Below, piece by piece: positions 8,284 to 18,513 of a stretch of DNA of 39,100 nucleotides. The position numbers and the translations under genes are program-made. This DNA is from Rhodobacterales bacterium HKCCSP123 (GTDB lineage Bacteria; Pseudomonadota; Alphaproteobacteria; Rhodobacterales; Rhodobacteraceae), in the NCBI GenBank assembly GCA_015689745.1, contig WVSO01000027.1, positions 1 through 39,100 of the forward strand. The letters are read 5' to 3'. The stretch's first letter is position 1. The number at the start of each line of letters is the position of its first letter. Below the pieces are notes generated by a model. It saw nothing but the letters and a program-made list of their open reading frames with translations. It was not told the origin of the DNA and did not search any database.

Positions 8284-10869
8284 TCAGTCCGCGCCGCGCA
8301 CCGGGATGGTGGCGTCGGGGCGGGGGTGGAACACCTTCTGGATAAAGTAGATGCCCACCGCCGCGCCGAGACCGAACAGGTCGGTGATCAGTCCGCCCTC
8401 GATCATGAAGAGCGCCGCGATGATCAGGCCCGCGCGCAGGAACCAGGCGCTGCGCGCGCCCATGAACCACCCCTGCACGCCCGAGGAGAGCAGGAACACC
8501 CCGAAGGTCGCCGTGACGCCTGCCCGGATCACCTCGACCCAGGTGCCGTCCATCAGGAGCGCCGAGTTGTAGAAGAACATGAAGGGCACGATGAAGGCCG
8601 CGAGCCCGATCTTGAAGGAGGCGACCGAGGTCTCCATCGGGTTGGCGCCCGAGATGCCGGCGGCGGCATAGCTGGCCAGCGCGACGGGTGGCGTGATGGC
8701 CGAGACGACGGCGAAGTAGAAGACGAAGAAATGCGCCGTCAGCTGCGGGATGCCCAGTTGCACGAGGCCCGGCGCCACGACCGAGGCCGCGACCGCGTAG
8801 GCCGCCGTGGTGGGCATGCCCATGCCGAGAAGGATCGCGATGCACATGGCGAAGAAGAGCGCCAGGAGCTGCGAGGCCGCCGCGAGGTCGAGGAGCACGT
8901 TCGAGAACCGCGCGCCGACGCCCGTGAGGCTGATGACCCCCACGATGATACCGGCACAGGCGCAGACCGCGATGATCTGGATCGACATGATGCCCGCCAG
9001 TTCGAAGGCCTTGAGGATCGAGCGCAGGCCCATCCGGTGCGGCGTGAGCCAGCTGACGACCGCCGCGGCCACCGTGGCGAGCGTGCCCGCGCGGATCACC
9101 GAGTAGCCCATGAACAGCGCCGCGATCAGGATGATGATCGGCACGAAGAGATAGACCCGGCGGATCATCTGGTTGAACTTCGGCAGCTCGTCCTCGCGCA
9201 TGCCGCGCATGCCGAGCTTGGCGGCCTCGAAATCGACCATGAAGTAGATCGAGGCGAAGTAGAGGATCGCGGGGATGATCGCGGCGATGGCGATCTCCTG
9301 GTAGGGGATGCCCGTGACCTCGGCCATGATGAAGGCGCCCGCGCCCATGATCGGCGGCATGATCTGCCCGCCGGTGCTGGCCGCGGCCTCGACCGCGCCG
9401 GCGGTCTTCTTGTGGTAGCCGACCTTCTTCATTAGCGGGATGGTGAGCGAGCCGGTGGCCACCACGTTGCCCGCGGATGTGCCGTTGATCATCCCCATCA
9501 GGCCCGAGGCGAAGATCGCCACCTTGGCCGGGCCGCCGCGCGCGCGGCCGGCCATGGCGAAGGCGAAGTTGACGAAATAGTCGCCCACCTTCGAGGCCTG
9601 GAGGAAGGCCGCGAAGATGATGAAGAGGATGATGTAGGTCGACGAGACCGCCGTGGTCGGGCCGAGGATGCCGGCATCCGAATAGACATGCCCGAAGAAG
9701 CGCTGCCAGGTGTAGGCGCTGTCGACGGCGAGGATGCCGGGCAGCAGGTGCGCGGTGAAGGTGTAGAGCAGGAAGATGCCCGTGATGACCACCAGGGCAA
9801 GGCCCGCCACGCGCCGCGTGATCTCGAGGATCAGCGCCGAGCCCGCGGTCGCGGCGAAGGCCACGCCGATGGGCACCTCGCCCGTGCCGACCGAGTTGCG
9901 CCCGGCGGTTCCGTAGATGGGGATCAGGTAGCAGGCCACGACGATGCCGCAGAGCGCCAGCACGATGTCGGACGCCGCGAATTCGGTGCGCCCGCGGCGC
10001 TCGAACCAGCCCGCGACGATCGCGCCGAAGGTGGCGATCAGAAGGGGCAGGCCGAACCAGGCGATTTCCGTCTCGTAGATGCCGCGGTAGGCGGGGAAGG
10101 CGTCGAGCCGCTCGTTGACGGAGGGCAGCGACATCCAGATCGTCACGCCGCCGACCTGCTGCGCCTGGTCGGAGGCCAGGAAGCTCATGAAGCCGACCGT
10201 CGTCCAGAGCGCGACGAGGGCGGGAAGCAGCAGGGCGAGCGTCGCCGTCGAGATCCAGCGCGGCCCGGAGGCGCGGTTCTCCGGGAAGCCATGCGCGGCG
10301 AAGAGCAGGAAGCCGAGCGCAAGCGCGCCCGCGATGTGCGCGATGCGGAAGTTCCAGGTTTCCATCGGGAAACTGGGAAGGAAGAACAGGCTGGACGAGA
10401 CCGAGCGGCGGATATCGCGGGCTTCTCGGTTGAGGGCCTGCGCGGCCTCGGTCGCTTCGGTCAGCGTGTCCAGGCGGTCCTGCAGAAGCGCGGGGTCGTC
10501 CACGCTTGCCATCTGTTCCTCGGCGAGGGCCGTCAGGCGTCGCAGGCTGGTGCCTTCGAAGGTTTCGCCGGCCGGGCCGAGGGCCTCGAGCACCTCTTCG
10601 AAGGCGGCGGTGGCGGCGCGCTCCTGGACCTGGGCCTGGATCGCGGTGGGGGTTGCGGCGATGCCGCCGATCGACACGCCGTTCAGCGCCAGCATGTGAA
10701 CCGAGGCGTAGATCACGGCGAGCGCCGCGATCAGCGTGAAGCGCCAGCCCTCGAACAGGCGGCGGTTGGGTTCGACCGGTTCTTCGTCGACGCCCTCGGC
10801 GAGCACGGGCTCGATGATGTCGTCGTCGCGGATTTCGTCACCGGCGCGGGCCTGGTCGCTGCTGGTCAT
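8284..10869 (-). CDS. TRAP transporter permease, fused 4TM/12TM (TAXI type)
   Basis: An 861-residue integral membrane protein joining the small (DctQ-like) and large (DctM-like) TRAP subunits, as is typical of TAXI-type TRAP systems. The cytosolic N-terminus is acidic; membrane helices begin at about residue 45, with a long periplasmic/coiled segment (about 70-170) before the next. The large-subunit part contains ASTGGQIMPPIMGAGAF and LGMGMPTTAAYAVAASVVAPG, the conserved transport-core loops, and IAFASGLMGMINGTSAGNVVAT is similar (here AIFASGLMGMINGTSAGNV). A C-terminal DUF3394-like extension with more hydrophobic segments follows. Transport is driven by an ion gradient with a periplasmic binding protein, whose gene lies directly upstream (144 bases). 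Confidence 0.93.
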   Translation of the reverse strand: MTSSDQARAGDEIRDDDIIEPVLAEGVDEEPVEPNRRLFEGWRFTLIAALAVIYASVHMLALNGVSIGGIAATPTAIQAQVQERAATAAFEEVLEALGPAGETFEGTSLRRLTALAEEQMASVDDPALLQDRLDTLTEATEAAQALNREARDIRRSVSSSLFFLPSFPMETWNFRIAHIAGALALGFLLFAAHGFPENRASGPRWISTATLALLLPALVALWTTVGFMSFLASDQAQQVGGVTIWMSLPSVNERLDAFPAYRGIYETEIAWFGLPLLIATFGAIVAGWFERRGRTEFAASDIVLALCGIVVACYLIPIYGTAGRNSVGTGEVPIGVAFAATAGSALILEITRRVAGLALVVITGIFLLYTFTAHLLPGILAVDSAYTWQRFFGHVYSDAGILGPTTAVSSTYIILFIIFAAFLQASKVGDYFVNFAFAMAGRARGGPAKVAIFASGLMGMINGTSAGNVVATGSLTIPLMKKVGYHKKTAGAVEAAASTGGQIMPPIMGAGAFIMAEVTGIPYQEIAIAAIIPAILYFASIYFMVDFEAAKLGMRGMREDELPKFNQMIRRVYLFVPIIILIAALFMGYSVIRAGTLATVAAAVVSWLTPHRMGLRSILKAFELAGIMSIQIIAVCACAGIIVGVISLTGVGARFSNVLLDLAAASQLLALFFAMCIAILLGMGMPTTAAYAVAASVVAPGLVQLGIPQLTAHFFVFYFAVVSAITPPVALASYAAAGISGANPMETSVASFKIGLAAFIVPFMFFYNSALLMDGTWVEVIRAGVTATFGVFLLSSGVQGWFMGARSAWFLRAGLIIAALFMIEGGLITDLFGLGAAVGIYFIQKVFHPRPDATIPVRGAD

Positions 10870-10941
10870 GTCTGGGGTCCCCCGTGTGGCCGCCCCTCCG
10901 GACGGTCCATGCCGGATCCCTGTCCGGCGTTGCTCGGAAAC

Positions 10942-11004
10942 GGCTGCGCCCGGGGTGGCGGGCGCAGCCCTGTCGTCAGGCGGCCTGCCCCGTGACGGGC
11001 AGGC
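10942..11004 (-). other. Two tandem stem-loops between binding-protein and permease genes
   Basis: Stem 1: GGCTGCGCCCG (10942-10952) with CGGGCGCAGCC (10959-10969), loop of six. Stem 2: GCCTGCCC (10983-10990) with GGGCAGGC (10997-11004), loop of six. They fill the gap between the solute-binding-protein stop (11014) and the permease start (10869). Similar intercistronic hairpins in binding-protein operons protect the upstream mRNA and give an excess of binding protein; that role is inferred here. Confidence 0.6.
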
Positions 11005-11013
11005 GCGCCACGA

Positions 11014-12009
11014 TCACATTGCGCTGTAGATCATGTCCTCGGCGATGGTCGCGCCGGCGTTCTCGGTGAACCAGCGTGCCGCACCGGGGTGCCACATCAT
11101 GACGGTGTTGCGGTCCCAGAACTCGGGCAGGGTCGACCGGCCCGCGCTGTGCACGCTGACCATGCGCTCGTTGTCCGACATCACCGCGTCGACGACCGCG
11201 TAGACGAAGCTTTCCGGCAGGTCGCAGTTGGCGATGGCGAAGTTCCACATCGACACCGAGCGGGCCGGGGCCTCGAGCGTGGTGTAGGCGTCGGCCGAGA
11301 TGTCGAAGGCCGCCACGGGGAAGGCCTCGATGATCTGGGCCTGCTCTTCCTCGGTGAACTCTATGATGTTGATGTCGGTCTGCACCTCGAGCTGCGACAC
11401 CGCCGGAACCGGCACGCCGGCCGCGAAGGCGATGACGTCCAGAAGGCCGTCCTGAAGCTGGCCACCCAGGTCGGCCCAGCCGCCGTTGCGGCGTTCGAAC
11501 TCGACGCCGAGGGTTTCCATCATCTGCGGGAAGTAGGTGTCCGAGGTCGACCCGGCGGGGCCGAAGCCGATGCGCGCGCCGGCCGGGATGTCGGCCACGG
11601 TCTCGATGCCCGAGGAGGCCAGCGCCGTGATCGAGAAGGGCGTCTGGTACATCGGGAACATCGCGCAGGCGCCGGTCATCTGAAGGCCGGGGGCGATCGG
11701 GTTGGTGCCGTTGATCGATTCGGCGGCGGGGCCCATCGTGGTCATGCCGAAGGGCAGCTCGCCCGTGTGCACCAGTGCCATGTTCTGCATCGGGCCGCCG
11801 GTCACTTCCGCGCCGCCCGAGACACCCAGGACTTCCGACACGATGCCGGCCCAGCCGGAGCCGTAGCCGAAGTAGGTGCCGCCCTGCGAACCGGTGCCGA
11901 CGGTGAAGCTTTCCGGCCAGCCGGTGCGGTCGGCATGGGCGTCTGCAAAGGCCACGGTTGCGGTCAGGGCAGTGGTCGCCGCGAGGGCGGCGATACGGGT
12001 AAAGGTCAT
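11014..12009 (-). CDS. TAXI family TRAP transporter solute-binding protein
   Basis: A 331-residue periplasmic protein. Residues 1-22 (MTFTRIAALAATTALTATVAFA) form a signal peptide cleaved after AFA. The mature protein shows the TAXI features: FTVGTGSQGGTYFGYGSGWAGIVSE at the N-terminus, then a long region with GARIGFGPAGSTSDTYFPQMMETLGV and a C-terminal MWHPGAARWFTENAGATI. TAXI proteins deliver substrates such as glutamate or other carboxylates to TRAP permeases; the substrate here is unknown. The ATG at 12009 is chosen because GGGAGAG stands six bases upstream; the frame is open further but has no such site. The fused permease follows on the same strand, and dctBD lie 200 bases upstream, suggesting substrate-dependent control. 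Confidence 0.93.
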   Translation of the reverse strand: MTFTRIAALAATTALTATVAFADAHADRTGWPESFTVGTGSQGGTYFGYGSGWAGIVSEVLGVSGGAEVTGGPMQNMALVHTGELPFGMTTMGPAAESINGTNPIAPGLQMTGACAMFPMYQTPFSITALASSGIETVADIPAGARIGFGPAGSTSDTYFPQMMETLGVEFERRNGGWADLGGQLQDGLLDVIAFAAGVPVPAVSQLEVQTDINIIEFTEEEQAQIIEAFPVAAFDISADAYTTLEAPARSVSMWNFAIANCDLPESFVYAVVDAVMSDNERMVSVHSAGRSTLPEFWDRNTVMMWHPGAARWFTENAGATIAEDMIYSAM

Positions 12010-12036
12010 TGGTCTCTCCCTATTGGACAGGTAAGC

Positions 12037-12054
12037 GCCCGGCTCCCTCCGGGC
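12037..12054 (-). repeat. Stem-loop in the leader of the TAXI binding-protein gene
   Basis: GCCCGG (12037-12042) and CCGGGC (12049-12054) are separated by CTCCCT, giving a six-pair GC stem 28 bases upstream of the ATG at 12009. It lies in the probable 5' untranslated region and could affect translation or be incidental. Confidence 0.3.
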
Positions 12055-12087
12055 CGCTTGGGGCAGGTCTGTGCTGCGCGACAGGCC

Positions 12088-12108
12088 GCCATGCAAGCGC
12101 TGCATGGC
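12088..12108. promoter_or_regulatory. Candidate operator: 8-bp inverted repeat upstream of TAXI TRAP genes
   Basis: GCCATGCA (12088-12095), spacer AGCGC, TGCATGGC (12101-12108): a perfect 21-base dyad centred about 90 bases upstream of the binding-protein ATG, in the 199-base gap after dctD. The size suits a dimeric DNA-binding protein such as DctD, the adjacent regulator. I searched the gap on the minus strand for a sigma-54 promoter (GG, ten bases, GC) and found none convincing. No T-run follows, so a terminator is less likely. Confidence 0.45.
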
Positions 12109-12208
12109 CGGTTTGCGCTAACATGGAGGGATTCTCGCGGGCTATGGGTGGAAACCGACCCAAAGGACGCCTTGGCGTGTTCCGGTTTCGACACATGGGG
12201 TCGTCCGG

Positions 12209-13569
<1,361 letters not shown>

Positions 13570-13573
<4 letters not shown>

Positions 13574-15456
13574 TCGGCGGCCATCTCGGCAGGCGGGTCG
13601 GTCAGGTCGAGCTCGACGGTGAAGACCGCGCCGCCGCCGTCGTGGTTGGCCGCGCTGAGGCGCCCGTTGAAATCGCGCACGATGTTGTAGGAGATCGACA
13701 GGCCAAGACCCAGCCCCTGGCCGGGGGCCTTGGTCGTGAAGAACGGATCGAAGGCCTGTACCAGCGCCTCGTCGCTGAGGCCCGGGCCATGGTCGCGCAC
13801 CGACAGGCGGCAGCGTCCGCCCTCGGTGTCCAGTGTCAGCGCGATTTCCGGCGTGCTGCCGCCCTCCATCGCGTCAAGCGCGTTGCCGATCAGGTTGACG
13901 ATCACCTGCTGGAGCCGCACGCGCCCACCGGTGACCCAGATCTCCGCCCCGGGCGGGGCGTAGTCGAGCCGTGCGCGGGCGGCCTGCAGGCGCGGGCGCA
14001 TCAGCTCGAGCGCATCCTCGACCACGGCCAGCATGGGCACCGGCCCGGTGCGGTCCATCGGGCGGCGGGCGAAGTTGCGCAGGTGTTTCGAGATCGAGGC
14101 CATCCGGTCGGCCATGGTCGAGATCAGGCGGATGTTCTCCCCCGCCTCCTCGGTGCGGCCCAGCCCGAGGAAGGCCTCGGCGTTGTCGGCATAGGCCTTC
14201 ACCGCGGCAAGCGGCTGGTTGAACTCGTGGCTGAGCGCCGCCGACATCTGGCCCAGCGCCGCAAGCTTTCCCGCCTGCACCAGTTCGGCCTGGGTCTTGC
14301 GCAGCTGCGCCTCGGTTCGGGCGCGTTCCTCGACCTCCGCGCGGAGCTGCGCGTTGGCGGCGTTCAGGTCGCGGGTGCGATCGCGCACGCGGGCCTCGAG
14401 CCGGGCCTGGTCCTCTTCCTGGCGGGCGAGCCGTTCGATCAGCCGGATCCGGCGCTGCCAGATCGCGGCGGCGATCAGCATCAGCACCAGCACCGCGAGC
14501 GCGCCGATGCCCAGAGCCGTCAGCGCCTGTGTCCGCGCCAGTGCCGCGGGCGACAGGATCGACACGCGCCAGCCCGCTGCCGCCACGAGGCCGGTCTGCA
14601 TGACGAAGACCTCTCCCCCCTCGGAGGGCGGGAAGCGGATCAGGTCGTAGCCCGTCTCGCCCAGGGCGGTGCGCCGGGCGGGCAGGGGGGTGAGGCGGGC
14701 GATCGGGTATTGCCGGGTCGCGGAGATCGCCTCGAGCGCGACCTCGGGAACGGGACCGAGGGTGCGGAAATGCCACTCGGGCCGGTCGGACATGAAGATC
14801 ACGTTCGAGCTGTCCTGAACGATGATCGTCGCGGCGCTTTCGGTCCAGGTCGCCTCGAAGGCGTCGAGCGTGAACTTCACCGCGACGACGCCGGTGATCT
14901 CGGTCCCGTCGATCACCGGGGCCGCGAAGAAGTAGCCGCGTTCGCCGGACGTGGTGCCGAGGGCATGGAACCGCCCGAGCCCGCCGGCCAGCGCGTCGGC
15001 GAAATAGGGCCGGTAGGCGAAGCTGCGCCCCACGAAGGACCTGTCGGTGCGGTAGGAGGAGGCGGCCACCGTCAGCCCGGTCTGGTCCATCAGGTAGACG
15101 TCCGACACGTCGAGCGACAGCGCGGTCTGGCGCAGCTGTTCGTTGACGAAGGGAACAAGACCCGAGTTGCCGGGGTCGCGCAGCAGTTGCGCGAGGATGG
15201 GGCGTTCGGCCAGCAGGCTCGGCAAGGCCTCGGTCCGGCTGAGCGCGCCGCGCAGGATCTGCGTGGCGAGATCGAGCGTGGCCCGGTCGCGGTCGCCGAT
15301 GGCGACCTGGTAGGCGCGCTCGATCCGCGGAAAGGCCAGCGCCGCCAGCAGCACGAGCATCGCCACCCCGAGGCCGACGGCCAGGCGCAAGCGGCGCCTC
15401 TGCGCCAGGGCGCTGATCTGGGTCGTCCGGGGTGTTGCGGTCACGGCGCGGGTCAT
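13570..15456 (-). CDS. dctB: C4-dicarboxylate sensor histidine kinase DctB
   Basis: Membrane sensor kinase (628 aa). One helix at about 25-43, a periplasmic double-Cache-like sensor domain (about 45-300, with SGERGYFFAAPV as in DctB ligand domains), a second helix at about 311-333, a charged coiled coil (340-395), then the H-box ALSHEFNQPLAAVKAY with His410 and an ATPase domain (NLIGNALDA, DHGPGL, GLGLGLSISYNI). It should phosphorylate DctD on binding a dicarboxylate or similar ligand. The kinase stop overlaps the dctD start, so the pair is co-translated. The 183-base gap to the divergent gene at 15640 would hold the operon promoter; I could not assign one with confidence. Confidence 0.9.
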
Positions 15457-15639
15457 CGGTGGCCGAGTATGCGCGGCGGCGATGCCCCTGACCAGAGGCT
15501 CCGCGACGCGCCCGCGTCACGGGATGCGCGATTTTCCCCGCAACGGGCGCGGCCATTTCACTGGCCAGCCTGCGCCCTCCGTGGCTAGGATCGCCCCGAC
15601 AAGGCCCCTCGCCGGGGCCCCGGAGCCAAGGACATCACC

Positions 15640-16905
15640 ATGCGTACCCCGTTTTTCGCCCCCGCCTCCATCGCGCTCTTCGCCGCCTTCGCCGTGCCCG
15701 CCGCCGCGCAGGGCGTGTCCTGCGGCGGGGTCGGTGACGGTGCGCCCTGGCTCGGCCAGACGCGCGCCGCCTCGGACATCGCGACGGCGGGTGCGGCGCT
15801 GTCGCTGGCCGCCGTGCAGGTCCAGCCCGGCACGCGGGCCGCGGCGCTGTTCACGGTGAGCGTGCCGATGCAGGTGCGCCTCGAGGCGGCGCCGACGGAT
15901 CCCTTCGGCGACACGATCGTCGAACTGTTCGACGCGACGGGCCGTCTTGTCGTGCTGGACGACGACTCGGGCGGCGGGCTGGCCAGCCGGGCCGAGCCCG
16001 AGCTTGCACCGGGCGACTATTGCATCGCGGTCACCGGCTATGCCGGGACGGCGGTCACGGCGAACCTGCAGGTCAGCCGCCTCGAGATGGCGTCGCTGAC
16101 GCCGGGGCTCGCGGGCGGTTTCGCCGGGACCGAGGGGATGCCGCCCTTCGTGGGCGTGCAGCCCTGCCTGCCCTCGACGCCCGCGGTGGCGCTGGGGCAG
16201 GGGCCTGTCGACGGCCAGTTGATGCAGGGCGTTCGCGCGGTCAACACCATCGCCGGCGCGCCCTATTACCGCTTCACGCTCGCCAGCCCGCAAAGCCTGA
16301 CGATCCGGGCCGAGAACCCCTCGGCCGATCCCTATATCTACGTCTTCGACGGCGCGGGCGCGCTCTTGGCCGAGAACGACGATTACGACAGCCTGAACAG
16401 CCGCATCGACTTCACTCAACCGCTGGCGGCGGGCGAGTATTGCATCGCGATGCGCTCGCTCTCGGACCCGAACCTTCCGGTCACGGTGAGCGTGTCGGGC
16501 TTCGACGCGCGCGCGGCGCTCTCCGAGCAGTACGGCACGGGCGAGGTGGCGCCGCCGCTCGACGGGTCCTGGCCGGTCGAGAACCTCGGCCTTCTGCCGC
16601 CGCAGCTGACGCGCGACTGGCGCGTTCCGGGCGAGCAGGCGCAATGGTTCTCGATGGAGGTGCCGACCGAGGGCCTGATCCTCGTCACCGCGGACGAGGT
16701 CAGCGACAGCGACCCGGTTGTCACGCTCTTCGATGCCGCGGGCAACATGGTCGGCATGAACGACGACTCGAACGGCACGCTCAATTCGCAGCTTGCCGTG
16801 CCGGTGCAGCCCGGGCGCTACATGCTCGCCGTGCGTCAGTATTCCCCGAGCTACCAGGGCGTGATCCGCATCGGCGTGGGCCGCTACGTGCCCGCGACCC
16901 GATAA
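15640..16905 (+). CDS. Secreted protein with three PPC-like beta-sandwich repeats
   Basis: A 421-residue exported protein. The N-terminus (MRTPFFAPASIALFAAFAVPAAAQ) is a signal peptide probably cleaved after AAA or AQ. Three repeats share the pattern D-x-x-V/Y-x-L/V-F-D-A-x-G-x-x-x-x-x-x-D-D-S/Y ... L-x-x-G-x-Y-x-x-A-V/M: residues about 87-131, 230-271 and 357-398. This is the signature of bacterial pre-peptidase C-terminal (PPC) domains, which accompany secreted hydrolases or form adhesive and binding modules. No catalytic domain is visible, so it is a repeat-only protein. Cysteine pairs occur around the first two repeats but not the third. An AAGGA sequence lies nine bases before the ATG. 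Role unknown. Confidence 0.82.
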   Translation: MRTPFFAPASIALFAAFAVPAAAQGVSCGGVGDGAPWLGQTRAASDIATAGAALSLAAVQVQPGTRAAALFTVSVPMQVRLEAAPTDPFGDTIVELFDATGRLVVLDDDSGGGLASRAEPELAPGDYCIAVTGYAGTAVTANLQVSRLEMASLTPGLAGGFAGTEGMPPFVGVQPCLPSTPAVALGQGPVDGQLMQGVRAVNTIAGAPYYRFTLASPQSLTIRAENPSADPYIYVFDGAGALLAENDDYDSLNSRIDFTQPLAAGEYCIAMRSLSDPNLPVTVSVSGFDARAALSEQYGTGEVAPPLDGSWPVENLGLLPPQLTRDWRVPGEQAQWFSMEVPTEGLILVTADEVSDSDPVVTLFDAAGNMVGMNDDSNGTLNSQLAVPVQPGRYMLAVRQYSPSYQGVIRIGVGRYVPATR

Positions 16906-16911
16906 AGCGGG

Positions 16912-17658
16912 TCAGGCGCCTTCCAGCGCCGTGATGATGCCCGAGAAGTCGGCGGCCTTCAGCGACGCGCCGCCGACCAGCGCGCCGTCGACATTCGCGA
17001 CGGCGAAGATCTCGGCGGCGTTGCCCGGCTTGACCGAACCGCCGTAAAGAATGGCCATCTCGGCGCCCGCGTCCCCGAAGCGGTCCACCAGTTGCGCGCG
17101 GATCGCGTCATGCACCTGCGCGATCTGGTCGGTGGTGGGCACGCGGCCTGTCCCGATGGCCCAGACCGGTTCATAGGCGACCGTCAGCGTCCCGGCCGTG
17201 ACGCCATCGGGGACGGAGCCTGCCAGCTGGCCGCCCACGACCTCGAGGGTCACGTCGGCGTCGCGCTCGGCCTCGGTCTCGCCGACGCAGATGATCGTGC
17301 GAAGCCCCGCCGCAAGCGCCGCCTCGGCCTGCGCGCGGATCGTCCCGTCGCTTTCGCCGTGATCGGCGCGGCGCTCGGAATGGCCCAGGATGACATGGCT
17401 CGCGCCCGCCTCGGCCAGCATGGAAGCCGAGATGTCGCCGGTATGCGCGCCGCTTGCGGCGGTGTGGCAGGTCTGGCCGCCCACGGCGATCGCGCCGCCC
17501 GCGATGCGGCGGACCATGCGCTCGATCAGCGTGGCGGGCGGGCAGATCAGGATGTCGATGCCGGGCGCGGGGTGGGCTTGCAGAAGCGCGTCGATCTCGG
17601 CCAGCGATGCGCCGTCGCCGTTCATCTTCCAGTTTCCGGCGGCGAGCTTGCGGGGCAT
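16912..17658 (-). CDS. tpiA: Triosephosphate isomerase
   Basis: Interconverts dihydroxyacetone phosphate and glyceraldehyde 3-phosphate in the cytosol (glycolysis and gluconeogenesis). The 248-residue protein has all family marks: the N-terminal GNWKMN with catalytic Lys11, GHSERR with electrophile His93, [11 protein letters not shown] with catalytic base Glu163, and the phosphate-binding [11 protein letters not shown] and GALVGGASL near the C-terminus. I chose the ATG at 17658 because AGGAGA lies seven bases upstream and the protein begins as in other isomerases; the frame is open 63 bases further with no matching sequence. It converges with the PPC-repeat gene with a gap of six bases. Confidence 0.97.
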   Translation of the reverse strand: MPRKLAAGNWKMNGDGASLAEIDALLQAHPAPGIDILICPPATLIERMVRRIAGGAIAVGGQTCHTAASGAHTGDISASMLAEAGASHVILGHSERRADHGESDGTIRAQAEAALAAGLRTIICVGETEAERDADVTLEVVGGQLAGSVPDGVTAGTLTVAYEPVWAIGTGRVPTTDQIAQVHDAIRAQLVDRFGDAGAEMAILYGGSVKPGNAAEIFAVANVDGALVGGASLKAADFSGIITALEGA

Positions 17659-17742
17659 CTGCGGTCTCCTGATGGGTGTCTGAGGTGGGCAAGGCTTCGC
17701 AAGCGCGCCGCACGAGGTCAAGACCGGGTCAGACGGCGCGGC

Positions 17743-18069
17743 TCAGAGATGCGCCAGCGCGCGCCGCGCCCAGTCGCAGGCGATCTCAGGGTCGTCGAGG
17801 GCGGCGTCCGGCAGGGTCCAGTAAGGCATCTTCGTGGGCGTCTTGCGCCCCTCGCGCCGGTAGGACCATTGCGTGCAGCCCTCGGTCTCCAGCTCGGCGG
17901 CGAAAGCGCCTGCGCCCTTCAGGAACAGGCCGCCATCGCCCATCATGATCGCGAAGATCGTACCCTCGTGATAGAGGCAGAGGCCGCCCATCATCTTGCG
18001 CGTGGTGATCTCGCCGAGACCCGCGAAGAGATCGCGCGCAGCCTCGATCTCTTCGGGGGAAACGCTCAC
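17743..18069 (-). CDS. TfoX/Sxy N-terminal domain protein
   Basis: A 108-residue protein consisting of the TfoX N-terminal domain alone: TTRKMMGGLCLYHEGTIFAI and GLFLK are the conserved features, and KMPYWTLPDAALDDPE the C-terminal part. In gammaproteobacteria full-length TfoX/Sxy promotes competence gene expression; single-domain forms such as this are widespread and of unknown role. The start is GTG at 18069, which overlaps the stop of the upstream Fe-S carrier gene (GTGA), so the two are translationally coupled. That pairing gives no obvious functional link. Confidence 0.85.
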   Translation of the reverse strand: MSVSPEEIEAARDLFAGLGEITTRKMMGGLCLYHEGTIFAIMMGDGGLFLKGAGAFAAELETEGCTQWSYRREGRKTPTKMPYWTLPDAALDDPEIACDWARRALAHL

Positions 18070-18452
18070 CGGCCCGTCGCGGCGCGTTCGGCCTCCAGCT
18101 CCTCGACATCCTTGAACTTGATCGACTCGCCGCAGCCGCAGGCGTCGGTCACGTTGGGGTTGCGGAACTTGAAGCCGGACTCCAGCAGGCTCGTCTCGTA
18201 GTCGATTTCCGTGCCGAAGAGGAACATCTGCGCCATCGGCGCGATCATCACGCGCGCGCCCTCGACCTCGACCACCTCGTCGTGGGGGTCGACCTCGGTC
18301 ACGTAGTCCATGGTGTATTCCATGCCCGCGCAGCCGCCCTTCTTGATGCCGATGCGCAGCCCCTCGTGCCCGTCCTTGTCCATCAGCCGCGAGATCTGGC
18401 GGATGGCGGCGGGGGTGAGCGTCACGGCCTGCTTGCCGGGAATGCCGAACAT
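18066..18452 (-). CDS. A-type iron-sulfur cluster carrier (SufA/IscA/ErpA family)
   Basis: A 128-residue HesB/IscA-family protein that receives an Fe-S cluster from the assembly scaffold and hands it to client enzymes. The three conserved cysteines are present: Cys41 in KKGGCAGMEY, and Cys105 and Cys107 in DACGCGES. The segment SGFKFRNPNVT is also typical. SufA is the most likely identity because a SufT/DUF59 protein lies nearby (19336-19698) and Rhodobacterales use the SUF system, but sequence alone does not separate SufA from IscA or ErpA. The stop overlaps the GTG of the TfoX-domain gene. Confidence 0.9.
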   Translation of the reverse strand: MFGIPGKQAVTLTPAAIRQISRLMDKDGHEGLRIGIKKGGCAGMEYTMDYVTEVDPHDEVVEVEGARVMIAPMAQMFLFGTEIDYETSLLESGFKFRNPNVTDACGCGESIKFKDVEELEAERAATGR

Positions 18453-18513
18453 GGGTCTGGTCCTTCGGGGCGTTGAATCCTCGATGCCAATGTAAGGCCC
18501 CGAGGCCCCCGGC

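Noticed and set aside
12010-12208. Sigma-54 promoter for the TAXI operon
   Set aside because: No GG-N10-GC pair with acceptable flanks was found; the closest has a spacing of 13.
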